DNA from: CAZSLI01 sp964607705
GTDB taxonomy: Bacteria; Actinomycetota; Coriobacteriia; Anaerosomatales; PHET01
Direction: 5' to 3'
Length of the DNA: 64,000 nt
Assembly: GCA_964607705.1 (NCBI GenBank)
Contig: CAZSLI010000013.1
Span: forward strand, 6,931-70,930
Shown: positions 33,803-42,508 of the stretch, one piece after another
How positions within the stretch are numbered: position 1 is the stretch's first letter
Layout: each line of letters opens with the position of its first letter
Translations under genes and position numbers: made by a program
Notes under the pieces: generated by a model
Databases searched by the model: none
The model's input: only the letters and a program-made list of their open reading frames with translations
Told to the model about the DNA's origin: nothing

Positions 33803-34765
33803 ATGTCTGACACCGCCAAGCGCATGATGGTCTTCAGCGGGAGCAGCAATCCCGAACTCGCCGAGGGCATCGCGCGCCACCTGGGCGTCGAGCTGGGCAA
33901 TGTCAAGATCCGCCAGTTCGCGAACGGCGAGATCTACGTGCGTTACCTCGAGAGCGTCCGTGGTGCGGACGTCTTCCTGGTCCAGTCGGTATGCCAGCCG
34001 GTGAACGACACGCTCATGGAACTTCTCATCATGGTCGACGCCGCCAAGCGCGCCTCGGCGGAGCGCATCTGCGCCGTCATCCCGCACTACGGCTACGCCC
34101 GCCAGGACAAGAAGAGCGCCGCTCGCGAGCCGATCACTGCGAAGCTGGTGGCAGACCTCCTCACGGCGGCCGGAGTCGACCGCGTCATCTCCATGGACCT
34201 CCACCAGGGGCAGATCCAAGGCTTCTTCGATCAGCCCGTCAACCATCTGACGGCACTGCCGATCCTCGCCGACTACTTCGAGTCGCTCGGCCTCGAAAAC
34301 TGCTGCGTGGTCTCGCCGGACGTGGGACGCGCCAAGGCGTGCAAGAAGCTCGCTGACATGCTCGGCGCCAGCCTCGCGATCATGCACAAGGGCCGTCCGG
34401 AGCATAACGTCGCCGAGATCACGCACGTCATCGGCGATGTGAACGGCAAGAACTGCATCGTTGCCGACGACATGATCGATACGGCCGGCTCGATCACCGA
34501 GGGCGCCAAGGCACTGATCCACGCCGGTGCGAAGAAGGTCTACGTCACCGCCACCCACGGCATCTTCTCGCCGCCGGCCTTCGAGCGCATGGAAGCCGCG
34601 CCGATCGACGAAGTCGTCGTCACCAACACCGTGCCAGTCCCTGAGGACAGGCAGCACGGCAAGATACGCGTGCTCTCGGTCGCGCCGCTGTTCGCGCGCG
34701 CCGTCCAGAACGTGTTTGCCGACGAGAGTGTGTCGGAACTGTTCGACCCCGATTTCCAGCTTTAG
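33803..34765 (+). CDS. prs: Ribose-phosphate pyrophosphokinase (PRPP synthetase)
   Basis: 320 residues from ATG 33803, preferred because AGGAG precedes it by ten bases; ATG 33785 would add six residues. Motifs: FSGSSNPELAEGIARHLG, the Mg-ATP site DLHQGQIQGFFDQPVNHL and the PRPP loop IVADDMIDTAGSITEGA. It makes PRPP from ribose 5-phosphate and ATP for nucleotide, His and Trp synthesis. In the glmU-prs-rplY-pth string. Confidence 0.97.
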   Translation: MSDTAKRMMVFSGSSNPELAEGIARHLGVELGNVKIRQFANGEIYVRYLESVRGADVFLVQSVCQPVNDTLMELLIMVDAAKRASAERICAVIPHYGYARQDKKSAAREPITAKLVADLLTAAGVDRVISMDLHQGQIQGFFDQPVNHLTALPILADYFESLGLENCCVVSPDVGRAKACKKLADMLGASLAIMHKGRPEHNVAEITHVIGDVNGKNCIVADDMIDTAGSITEGAKALIHAGAKKVYVTATHGIFSPPAFERMEAAPIDEVVVTNTVPVPEDRQHGKIRVLSVAPLFARAVQNVFADESVSELFDPDFQL

Positions 34766-34773
34766 GAAAGACG

Positions 34774-34793
34774 CGAGCGGCCGACGCCGCTCG
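34774..34793 (+). other. Stem-loop between prs and rplY
   Basis: Perfect 8-bp stem CGAGCGGC/GCCGCTCG with a CGAC tetraloop, eight bases after the prs stop and 47 bases before rplY. There is no T tract, so an RNA-stability or attenuation element is as likely as a terminator. Confidence 0.4.
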
Positions 34794-34840
34794 ACGGGTA
34801 CGAAATACGCAGAATACCGACGCCAGAAGGAGCATGTTCA

Positions 34841-35473
34841 ATGACCGCATCCACCGCGCTTACCGCAATACCGCGAGAGATGGTGGGCAAGACCAGCCGT
34901 CGCCTCGCCGCCGAAGGCAAGATCCCGGCCGTTCTCTACGGCCCTGGCCGCGAGCCGATCTCCATCGCGGTCGACCGCCACGACTTCGAGCTGTTCGCGC
35001 AGCATCACGCCGCCGGCGCGACGATCGTCGACCTCGCTATCGAGGGCGAGAAGAAGCCGGTCAGCGTCATGATCCGCGAGGTCCAGCGCTCGGCCATCAA
35101 GGGAACCGCGCTGCACATCGACTTCCTCGAAGTCGCCATGAACAAGGTCGTGCATGCGCCGGTTGTGCTGCACCTCGTAAACGATCCAGCGGGTGTGAAG
35201 GCCGGCGGTGTTCTCACCGTGAGCATGCACGAGGTCAACGTCGAGGCGAAGCCGGCGGACCTGCCCGAGTCGCTCGAGGCCGATGTCTCGTCGCTCGAGA
35301 TCGGCGACACGTTGCACGTACGCGACATCGAGGCGCCCAAGGGCGTCACGCTCACCGATGATGCCGACGCGATCGTCGCATCGGTCCAGGCGCCCCGCGT
35401 CGAGGCCGAAGAGGAGATCAGCGAAGAGGCCGCCGAGCCGGAGCTCATCGGCTCGAAGTCCGACGAGGAGTAG
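34841..35473 (+). CDS. rplY: 50S ribosomal protein L25 / general stress protein Ctc
   Basis: 210 residues, the long (TL5/CTC) form: an N-terminal L25 5S-rRNA-binding domain (MVGKTSRRLAAEGKIPAVLY onward) and the C-terminal beta domain (about 100-185), then an acidic tail. It binds 5S rRNA in the central protuberance. The order prs-ctc-pth is that of Bacillus. Confidence 0.96.
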   Translation: MTASTALTAIPREMVGKTSRRLAAEGKIPAVLYGPGREPISIAVDRHDFELFAQHHAAGATIVDLAIEGEKKPVSVMIREVQRSAIKGTALHIDFLEVAMNKVVHAPVVLHLVNDPAGVKAGGVLTVSMHEVNVEAKPADLPESLEADVSSLEIGDTLHVRDIEAPKGVTLTDDADAIVASVQAPRVEAEEEISEEAAEPELIGSKSDEE

Positions 35474-35509
35474 CTTCTCCGTGCACCCCTTCAGACCTGA
35501 GCGCGCGGC

Positions 35510-36076
35510 ATGACGCGCGCGGTGGTCGGTCTCGGCAACCCCGGACCGGAATACGAGAACACCCGGCACAACGCCGGGTTCAAAGTGGTCGATCTCCTCG
35601 GCGAGAACCTGAGGGCCACGTACTGGAAGGACCAGGCCGGCGCCAAGGTCGCCGTCGTGCGCTTCGACGATGACGACCTCGTCCTCGCCAAGCCGCAGTC
35701 TTTCATGAACGTGTCAGGCGGGCCTGTGAAGAAGCTCGCCGAGGAGTACGGCTTCAAGATCGAAGAGATGATCGTCATCCACGACGACATCGACCTCGCC
35801 CCCGGTCGTGTGTTGTGCAAGCGCGACGGCGGGCACGGAGGCCACAACGGCCTGCGCTCACTCCACGACAAGCTGGGGACCGACTCGTACCTGCGGGTGC
35901 GGGTTGGCGTGGGTCGGCCAGTCGGCAGGATGGACCCGGCCGACTGGGTGCTTCAGCAGCTGAAGGGTGAGGCGCTCGAGGACTTCGAAGCGATGATTCC
36001 GACAGCGGCGCAGGCGGTGCTCCACATCCTCGAGCACGGCATCAACAGCGCTATGCAGGAGTACAACGCCGACTGA
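35510..36076 (+). CDS. pth: Peptidyl-tRNA hydrolase
   Basis: 188 residues. VVGLGNPGPEYENTRHNAGF contains the catalytic His; KPQSFMNVSGGPV and the Asp of IVIHDDIDLAPGRV, followed by GGHGGHNGLRS, complete the site. It frees tRNA from peptidyl-tRNA after drop-off. Last gene of the conserved block; it converges with the M23 peptidase gene after a 4-bp spacer. Confidence 0.98.
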   Translation: MTRAVVGLGNPGPEYENTRHNAGFKVVDLLGENLRATYWKDQAGAKVAVVRFDDDDLVLAKPQSFMNVSGGPVKKLAEEYGFKIEEMIVIHDDIDLAPGRVLCKRDGGHGGHNGLRSLHDKLGTDSYLRVRVGVGRPVGRMDPADWVLQQLKGEALEDFEAMIPTAAQAVLHILEHGINSAMQEYNAD

Positions 36077-36080
36077 GCGG

Positions 36081-37283
36081 CTAGAGGTAGCCCATCGGGT
36101 TGCGGGCCTCGCCGTTCACGCGCACCTCGAAGTGGAGATGCGGCCCGGTCGAGTTGCCGGTGCTTCCCACGTTGCCGATCTGCGAGCCCTCTGAGACGTC
36201 CTGGCCATAGCTCACGCCGATGCGCGAGAGGTGCCCGTAGAGAGTGACGACTCCGTTGCCCGCGTCCACCATGATCGTGTTGCCGTAGCCGCCACGGTAG
36301 CCTGCATAGATGACGCGACCGCCGGCCGCTGCCATCACCGGGGGCGCGCCGCCGTTGCCGCTGATGTCGATGCCGGCGTGAAAGCGCCGCGTATGGAAGA
36401 TCGGGTGGTACCGCCAGCCGAACGGCGATGTGATCCGGGTCGAAGCGGGAACCGGCCACGACATCGTACCGGCGTACAGGCCTGACCCTCGGCCCGCTGC
36501 CGCAAGTTCGCGAGCGATCTTGGCCGACTCGGCTTCTTCTTCCTGTGCCAGCGCGAGCAAGCGCTTGGCGTTTGCTCGGTTCTCAGAGACGAGCGTCGCC
36601 TTCTGCGACTGCACGGCCTCGCGTGCCGCCGCGGCGCGTTGGCGCTCGGACTGCAGACCCTGGAGCTGCGCCTCGACGGCAGCAGCCTCGCGGCGCTTGA
36701 GCTGCTGGGCGGCCAGAGAGCGCTCGAGCTTCACCTTGGCGCGGGTGAGCTCGGTGGCGGTCTTGTCGAGGTCCTCGGCGACCTGGTTGTTCGATTCGAT
36801 GACGCGGGAGACGAAGTCCGAGCGCTTGATCAGGTCCCCGATATCCGCTGAGCCGAGTAGCAGGTCGAAGTAGAACCACTGGCCCTGACGGTAGGTCTCC
36901 GTCATACGCTTGGCGAGGAGTTCCTGCTGGTGGGCGTACTCCGCCTCGGTCGCCTCGATCTGCTGCTTCGTGGCGTCGGTCTCGGCCTTGAGGCTGTTGA
37001 CCTGCGACTGCAGGAGTGATGTGCGCTTGCGCGCGGCGGAGATCTTGGGCTCGAGCGCCTGGGCCTGCGCCTCGATCTCGGCGACCTGCTTGTCGAGGGC
37101 AGCGACGTCTTTGGCGAGCGCGTCCGCAGTCTTCTGCGCCTGGGCGGCCTTTTGGCGCGCCTCCTCGGCATTCTTGACGTGCTCCTGGTACTCGGAACGC
37201 GTCGCCGCCACAGCGGGCGCGACGGCGCCGAACATGAGGAATGCGCAAAGGAGCGACGCGAGATGCGCTCTGCTGCGATGCAT
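36081..37283 (-). CDS. Secreted M23 peptidase with EnvC-type coiled coil
   Basis: 400 residues. A signal peptide ends near AVAATRS (residue 28). Residues 30-255 are coiled coil with the hinge YRQGQWFYFDLLLGSADIGD shared in pattern with the 14716 and 52605 proteins. The C-terminal LytM domain (about 275-395) keeps all zinc residues: HAGIDISG (His and Asp) and HLHFEV (His-x-His). It should be an active peptidoglycan endopeptidase or amidase activator outside the membrane. A promoter at 37352-37381 drives it. Confidence 0.93.
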   Translation of the reverse strand: MHRSRAHLASLLCAFLMFGAVAPAVAATRSEYQEHVKNAEEARQKAAQAQKTADALAKDVAALDKQVAEIEAQAQALEPKISAARKRTSLLQSQVNSLKAETDATKQQIEATEAEYAHQQELLAKRMTETYRQGQWFYFDLLLGSADIGDLIKRSDFVSRVIESNNQVAEDLDKTATELTRAKVKLERSLAAQQLKRREAAAVEAQLQGLQSERQRAAAAREAVQSQKATLVSENRANAKRLLALAQEEEAESAKIARELAAAGRGSGLYAGTMSWPVPASTRITSPFGWRYHPIFHTRRFHAGIDISGNGGAPPVMAAAGGRVIYAGYRGGYGNTIMVDAGNGVVTLYGHLSRIGVSYGQDVSEGSQIGNVGSTGNSTGPHLHFEVRVNGEARNPMGYL

Positions 37284-37351
37284 GGGCTAGGTTCCTCCGG
37301 GGGTGGTTCGATTGAGGTGTGTCATCCGCCGGAAGGGCGCACTACACGCAA

Positions 37352-37381
37352 AGTATACCAGCGAGGTTCGTGCCCTCTCAA
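37352..37381 (-). promoter_or_regulatory. Promoter of the M23 peptidase gene
   Basis: On the minus strand, TTGAGA (37381-37376) and TATACT (37357-37352) are 18 bp apart, about 70 bases before the ATG. On the plus strand of the same spacer a TATACT at 37524-37529 probably serves the downstream NfnA-like gene. Confidence 0.6.
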
Positions 37382-37581
37382 GAAACGGGAAGTCTACAAG
37401 GGGAGGGCGGGGCACGATGTGGTCGAGTGCGGCCGCCCCGCGTGCGATCCGCGACCGCCGAGAGGCCGGCTGGCGAGCGTCCAGAGGTACGCCGGGACCC
37501 TCGGGAGCCGCCGACGCCGCTGCTATACTGTTCCGACCCCGCTCGAGGGCGGGAGCTTTGCGACCGACTCACGGAGGTTCC

Positions 37582-38421
37582 GTGTTCACGATAGTCCACA
37601 CGCGTCAGCTTTCGGACGCCGTATTCGAGATGGGCGTCGAAGCCCCCCGCATCGCCCGCAAGGTGAAGGCCGGGCAGTTCCTCATGGTGCGCACCACCGA
37701 GCAGGGAGAGCGCATCCCCCTCACCTTCTCCGACTGGTCTGCCGAGGAAGGCTGGATCCGCTTCATCTTCATGCGCGTCGGCAAGACGACGCACGAGCTG
37801 TCACACCTCCAGGTGGGCGACAAGCTCGCTGACGTCGTGGGCCCGCTCGGCGTGCCCACCCACACCGAGGGCCTCGGCCGTGTGGCGGTCATCGGCGGCG
37901 GCGTGGGCGCTGCGGTCGCCTACCCGGTCGCGCGCGCGATGGCCGAGGCGGGTGCACAAGTGCACGCGGTGCTGGGCGCTCGAAACGCCGACCTGCTGGT
38001 GCTCGAGGACGAGTTGCGCGCGCTGCAGCTCGCATCGCTCACGGTCGTCACCGATGACGGCTCGGCCGGCGAGAAGGGGCTCGTGACCGCGCCCCTCAAG
38101 CGCATGGCCGACGCGGGCGAGCTCGATTCCGCGTTCGCGGTGGGGCCGGCGATCATGATGAAGTTCTGCGCCGCGACCGCGCGCGATCACGGTGTCCCGA
38201 TCACCGTCTCGCTCAACCCGATCATGGTCGACGGCACCGGCATGTGCGGCGCCTGCCGCGTCACGGTGGGCGGCGACACCAAGTTCGGCTGCGTCGACGG
38301 GCCCGACTTCGACGGGCTGGCCGTCGACTGGGAAGAGCTCATGAGTCGCCAGCGCATCTACTACGAAGACGAACGCGTCGCCGACGCGGATTACTCCAGG
38401 AGCTGCTCGTGTCACCTCTAG
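37582..38421 (+). CDS. NfnA/SudB-like ferredoxin-NADP+ reductase, FAD subunit
   Basis: 279 residues from GTG 37582 (GGAGG upstream). FAD-binding barrel (ARKVKAGQFLMVRT, RIPLTFSDW), NAD-binding half (VAVIGGGVGAAVAYPVARAM), and the C-terminal Cys set for a 2Fe-2S cluster: GTGMCGACRVTVGGDTKFGC. This is the small subunit of NADH-dependent ferredoxin:NADP+ oxidoreductase (NfnAB) or sulfide dehydrogenase SudAB. Coupled by a 13-bp overlap to the large subunit. It is central to electron bifurcation in anaerobes. Confidence 0.93.
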   Translation: MFTIVHTRQLSDAVFEMGVEAPRIARKVKAGQFLMVRTTEQGERIPLTFSDWSAEEGWIRFIFMRVGKTTHELSHLQVGDKLADVVGPLGVPTHTEGLGRVAVIGGGVGAAVAYPVARAMAEAGAQVHAVLGARNADLLVLEDELRALQLASLTVVTDDGSAGEKGLVTAPLKRMADAGELDSAFAVGPAIMMKFCAATARDHGVPITVSLNPIMVDGTGMCGACRVTVGGDTKFGCVDGPDFDGLAVDWEELMSRQRIYYEDERVADADYSRSCSCHL

Positions 38422-39854
38422 ACGACGAGGGCCGCAGGACCTTCGACGATCGCCCCCGGCACAAGCCGGTCAGAGGCGAGCGCAGGGCGATGCCCGAGCG
38501 CGACGCCAAGAAGCGGGCGCAAGGCTTCGACGAGGTCGGTCTCGGCTACACCGCCGAGGACGTGCTCGCCGAGGCGATGCGCTGCCTCCAGTGCAAGAAC
38601 CCGACATGCCAGCAGGGATGCCCGGTCAACATCGACATCCGCGGCTTCATCCGCGAGGTCATCGACGGCAACTGGGCCGACGGCGTCACCGTGCTCAAGG
38701 AGCGCAACGCGCTGCCCGCCATCTGCGGCAGGGTCTGCCCGCAGGAGTCGCAGTGCGAGGCGTCGTGCGTGCTGGCGAAGAAGGGCGAACCCATCGCGAT
38801 CGGCCGCATCGAGCGGTTCCTCGGCGATCATGACCTGGCTTGCGACCTGGATGCGCGGTGCGTGCCCGAGGTCGCCGAGCCGAGCGGGAAGCGCTGCGCA
38901 GTCGCGGGCAGCGGCCCGGCGGGACTCGCGTGCGCGGGAGAGCTCGCGCGCCTCGGACACCAGGTAACCATCTTCGAGTCGCTGCACGCGGCCGGTGGCG
39001 TGCTCACCTACGGCATCCCCGAGTTCCGCCTCCCCAAGAGCATCGTGGCCGCTGAGATCGAGGCGCTGACCATCATGGGCGTCGAGATCGTGACCGACTT
39101 CGTGGTGGGCCGGCTCGCGACCGTCGAGGAGCTCATGTCCGAGGAGGGCTTCGACGCCGTCTTCCTCGGCACCGGAGCCGGGCTGCCGAGCTTCATGGGC
39201 ATCCCGGGCGAGAACCTCAACGGCGTCTACTCGGCGAACGAGTTCCTCACGCGCGTGAACCTGATGCGCGCCTACGAGTTCCCCAAGGCCGACACCCCGG
39301 TGTGGCGTGGGCGCAAGGTCGCGGTGGTGGGCGGGGGGAACGTTGCAATGGACGCAGCCCGAACCGCGCTCCGTCTGGGCGCCGAGGAGGTCTTCCTCGT
39401 GTACCGACGGACTGCCGAGGAGATGCCGGCGCGCGCCGAGGAGGTGCACCACGCACGTGAGGAGGGCGTCGAGTTCAAGATGCTCTGCTCCCCGCTCGAG
39501 ATACGCGGGCGCGAGGGCTGGGTCACCGGCATCGTGGCCACGCGGATGGAGCTCGGGGAGCCAGATGCGAGCGGACGCCGTTCGCCTGTGTGCGTGCTCG
39601 ACAGCGACTTCGAGATCGAGTGCGACACGGTGATCATGGCCGTGGGCACGCGGGCCAATCCGCTGACGCGCGACGCTGCGCCGGAGCTCGAGCTGAGCAA
39701 GCGTGGGTATGTCGCGACCGACGAGGACGGCGCCACGTCGATCCCCGGTGTGTACGCTGGCGGCGACATCGTCACAGGGGCCGCCACCGTCATTCTCGCG
39801 ATGGGGGCGGGCAAGCGCGCTGCGACGGCAATGGACCGGTACCTGCGCGCGTAG
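38409..39854 (+). CDS. gltA: NfnB/SudA-like large subunit (NADPH-dependent glutamate synthase small-chain family)
   Basis: 481 residues from GTG 38409. N-terminal Cys-rich helical domain with CLQCKNPTCQQGCPVNIDI and CGRVCPQESQCEASC for two 4Fe-4S clusters, then FAD (CAVAGSGPAGLACAGELARL) and NADPH (VAVVGGGNVAMDAARTALRL) folds, and C-terminal VYAGGDIVTGAATVILAMG. With the preceding subunit it forms an NfnAB/SudAB-type complex. An independent role as homotetrameric glutamate synthase is the other possibility; the adjacent subunit favours Nfn. Confidence 0.93.
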   Translation: MSPLDDEGRRTFDDRPRHKPVRGERRAMPERDAKKRAQGFDEVGLGYTAEDVLAEAMRCLQCKNPTCQQGCPVNIDIRGFIREVIDGNWADGVTVLKERNALPAICGRVCPQESQCEASCVLAKKGEPIAIGRIERFLGDHDLACDLDARCVPEVAEPSGKRCAVAGSGPAGLACAGELARLGHQVTIFESLHAAGGVLTYGIPEFRLPKSIVAAEIEALTIMGVEIVTDFVVGRLATVEELMSEEGFDAVFLGTGAGLPSFMGIPGENLNGVYSANEFLTRVNLMRAYEFPKADTPVWRGRKVAVVGGGNVAMDAARTALRLGAEEVFLVYRRTAEEMPARAEEVHHAREEGVEFKMLCSPLEIRGREGWVTGIVATRMELGEPDASGRRSPVCVLDSDFEIECDTVIMAVGTRANPLTRDAAPELELSKRGYVATDEDGATSIPGVYAGGDIVTGAATVILAMGAGKRAATAMDRYLRA

Positions 39855-39999
39855 GTGGGAGCAACAGGCGAAGGTTGCCTCGCCGGCCTGCGACCGCTTG
39901 TCAGTCCACTCGGGTACAATCTGCCATGGACGAACGGCGAGTTTGCGCGTTCAATGGGCGCGAACAGCGCACTCATCGGTAGAGCAGGGAGTACGAGCG

Positions 40000-40749
40000 G
40001 TGGCCGACGAACCCATTCACGTTCTCGTGATAGACGACGACCGAGCGATCGTCGACATGATCCGCATGGGCCTCGAGGCGGATGGCATGCGTGTCTTCGG
40101 CGCGGGCGACGGTGCCGAGGGTATCGCCGTCCTCGGGCGGGAGCGTATCGATGTCGTCGTGCTCGACATCATGATGCCACGCGTGGATGGCTGGATGGCG
40201 TTGATGGACATCCGCAACAACCCGGCGGTCGCCGACGTCCCCGTGATCATGCTCACCGCGAAGACTCAAGACCTGGCCAAGATCCTCGCCTTCAAGCAGG
40301 GCGTTCAGCAGTACGTCACGAAGCCGTTCAACATCATGGAGCTCTCTGCGCGAGTCGAGAGCCTGGCCCGTGGTCGCCGCCGTATGACCGGCGAAGGCAT
40401 CGGCGTCGGAGAGGCGGAGTTCCGCAAGCTGGCCGTGCGCAAGGGCGGGCGGACGGTCCTGCTCACCATCGACGACATCGTCTACCTTTCGGCGCGCAAC
40501 AAGTCGACCTACGCTCACACGTATGAGAACCAGTACCTGGTCGATCTGACGCTGGGTGATCTGGAGGGCAAGTTGCTGCGCGAGTCCTTCGCGCGGGTGC
40601 ATCGGAGCTACCTGGTCAATCTCAACCGGGTGAAGGAGATTCTGCGGGTGGATGGTTCGTACGTCGTGGTAGCCGCAGATCGGGACGAGACCCACATACC
40701 GGTGGCGCGCAGGCAGGTGCGACAGTTCCGCGAGTCGGTGGGCATCTGA
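40000..40749 (+). CDS. Response regulator with LytTR DNA-binding domain
   Basis: 249 residues from GTG 40000. The receiver domain (1-120) has the acidic pocket (VLVIDDDRAIVD), phospho-acceptor Asp in VVVLDIMMPRVDGW and Lys in QYVTKPFN. The C-terminal LytTR domain (about 145-249; DDIVYLSARNKSTYAHTYE, FARVHRSYLVNLNRVKEILR) binds DNA direct repeats. No histidine kinase gene is adjacent. Its stop shares one base with the start of the DUF916-like gene, so it probably regulates this envelope locus. Confidence 0.93.
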   Translation: MADEPIHVLVIDDDRAIVDMIRMGLEADGMRVFGAGDGAEGIAVLGRERIDVVVLDIMMPRVDGWMALMDIRNNPAVADVPVIMLTAKTQDLAKILAFKQGVQQYVTKPFNIMELSARVESLARGRRRMTGEGIGVGEAEFRKLAVRKGGRTVLLTIDDIVYLSARNKSTYAHTYENQYLVDLTLGDLEGKLLRESFARVHRSYLVNLNRVKEILRVDGSYVVVAADRDETHIPVARRQVRQFRESVGI

Positions 40750-41780
40750 TGCGCTCGCGTACAGCTCGCCTGGTAGCCGTCGTTCTCTCGGCGCTCGTGT
40801 TCGGCGCGCTCATCGCACCGTCTGCGTTCGCCACGAGGACGATCGGGCTCGACAAGGGGTCGTTCCGCTTCTCGATGGACCCGGGTGACTCCAAGTCCGG
40901 CAAGGTCCTCGTCATCAACGATGGCACCGAGCAGATCCAGGTGAAGGTCTACGCCGCCAACCAGTCGTTCGACTCGAGCGGAGTCGCCACTTACACCGTC
41001 CCCACGAACAACGACAACCCTCTGACGAGCCCTGCCTCATGGATCCGGGTGTATCTGCCACCAGAGGCCAAGTCGATCAACAACACGCCGTATCTCGACA
41101 TGGCGCCCGGCCGCGAACTACCCATCAAGTTCGACGTACAAGTGCCGCCGGGGGTAGCGCCGGGCGATCATTCGATCCTCCTGTTCTTCGAGACGTTCGA
41201 CTCGAACCGGCCCCAAGGTGCTGCCGCGGCGGTCGAAGGGCGGATCGGCGCACGGGTCAAGGTCCGTGTGGCGGGTACGCTTGTCGAGAAGGTGACGATA
41301 GATCCGTTCGTCGTCCCCTCGTTCAAGGTGGGCAACGCGGTCGACTACTCGTTCTCTCTGAACAACCAGGGCAACGTCGATGAGACCGTCACCGCCGGAG
41401 TGATCGGCCTGAAGCAAAGCGGTGAGCGCCTGTTCGAGACGCTGGCTGCAAGCCAGACCATCGCCTACGCCGGCACCTCGATCAAGCAGGCCGGGACAGT
41501 CACGTACCCCGAGAACTCCTTCGGTCCGCATACCCTGCGAGTGGCGGTCGTGTACGGCGCCCAGCGCAAGACTCCGCCCGTAGAGGTGGCGGCGCAGCGC
41601 AGTGTATGGCTGGTGCCCGTGTGGGTGCTGTGGGTGGCGGGCGCGCTGGTGCTCCTGTTGATACTTCTGATTACGTGGGGTGTCGCCACGAGGCGCGAGC
41701 GTCGGCGCACCGAACAGCGGCGGCAGGCGCGGCGGGCGGCGCGTCAGCAGGCGGGAGAACCGCCGGTGGACAGCGAGTAG
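40749..41780 (+). CDS. DUF916/WxL-interacting-like membrane-anchored surface protein
   Basis: 343 residues. Signal peptide to about AFAT (residue 29); residues 30-150 resemble the DUF916 peptidoglycan-binding domain of WxL-associated proteins (FRFSMDPGDSKSGKVLVIND; PPGVAPGDHSILLFFET). An Ig-like beta domain follows (about 160-280), then one transmembrane helix (about 290-312) and a basic cytoplasmic tail. Coupled to the LytTR regulator. Two WxL-like secreted proteins lie just across a shared terminator, the usual partners of DUF916 proteins. Confidence 0.75.
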   Translation: MRSRTARLVAVVLSALVFGALIAPSAFATRTIGLDKGSFRFSMDPGDSKSGKVLVINDGTEQIQVKVYAANQSFDSSGVATYTVPTNNDNPLTSPASWIRVYLPPEAKSINNTPYLDMAPGRELPIKFDVQVPPGVAPGDHSILLFFETFDSNRPQGAAAAVEGRIGARVKVRVAGTLVEKVTIDPFVVPSFKVGNAVDYSFSLNNQGNVDETVTAGVIGLKQSGERLFETLAASQTIAYAGTSIKQAGTVTYPENSFGPHTLRVAVVYGAQRKTPPVEVAAQRSVWLVPVWVLWVAGALVLLLILLITWGVATRRERRRTEQRRQARRAARQQAGEPPVDSE

Positions 41781-41855
41781 CGCGGGACCAGGCGCCGATT
41801 TGCCTGGCAACGGGGCGCCGGCCTGAGTTGCAGGGGCCCAGTGGATCGAGCATAG

Positions 41856-41884
41856 AGAAGGCCCGCACGATGTGCGGGCCTTCT
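41856..41884. terminator. Bidirectional terminator between convergent surface-protein genes
   Basis: Perfect 13-bp stem AGAAGGCCCGCAC/GTGCGGGCCTTCT with a 3-base loop, between the stops of the DUF916-like gene and the small WxL-like gene. Confidence 0.85.
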
Positions 41885-41909
41885 GGCTTGATGCGTGTGC
41901 AGCGAGTGC

Positions 41910-42347
41910 CTACGGGAACGTCACGGTGTAGACGACGTTGGTGCTCTTGGCGCCGGAGGTGACGCCCCAGGGCACGGTGACGTCGGCGGTCTCGTTGTAG
42001 GTGCGGTTGCCCGGCATCCCTGCCGCGACGGGAACGTCGCCCGAAACGCTGAGACCCCAGTCGTTGGCGTCCACGCTGCGCGCGATAGCGAACGTCTCCG
42101 TGGCCTTCACGGTGACCGTGTAGCCCTGGCTTGCGGTGTCGGTGGGCGCGAGATCGCCGAATGCGATGAGGCTCGGGACGGTCAGGTACACGCGGGGCAG
42201 AACGTTGGCGGTGATGACGGTTGTGCCGGTGCCGCCGCTCGCGATGAGGGCGGGCGTGCCCGGGGTGACCGTCGCGGCGCCTGCAATGGCGACGCAGCTC
42301 ATGACGAGCGCTATCGACAAAGCGATGAGGACTACTACCTTCTTCAT
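41910..42347 (-). CDS. Small secreted WxL-like surface protein
   Basis: 145 residues. Signal peptide (KKVVVLIALSIALVMSCVAIAGAA), then an all-beta domain without transmembrane helix. The end VPWGVTSGAKSTNVVYTVTF mirrors the end of the 889-residue neighbour (VPWAASGPKTAQVVYTVVLR), and both domains open with a FGDLAP/FGSVVP segment. The general layout recalls WxL cell-surface domains, though the Trp-x-Leu motif itself is present only as DWGLSV. Probably exported and retained by the DUF916-like protein (inference). Confidence 0.6.
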   Translation of the reverse strand: MKKVVVLIALSIALVMSCVAIAGAATVTPGTPALIASGGTGTTVITANVLPRVYLTVPSLIAFGDLAPTDTASQGYTVTVKATETFAIARSVDANDWGLSVSGDVPVAAGMPGNRTYNETADVTVPWGVTSGAKSTNVVYTVTFP

Positions 42348-42508
42348 GGACGTGCTCCTTTCGATCTTGGCTCTTCTTGGAAATCCACCTGGCTTCGACG
42401 TGCGTACGAGCCAGGGTCTACCACTGCGTGAGCGAGGAGCTACAAGCGGCGCTCCTCTTGGATGGGCGGTGATGGCGAGTCAGGCCCCACCCCCCACGGG
42501 CGTCCCGT

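Noticed and set aside
33032..34657. 541-codon minus-strand frame across glmU and prs
   Set aside because: It is antisense to two unmistakable housekeeping genes and is Asp/His/Arg-rich.
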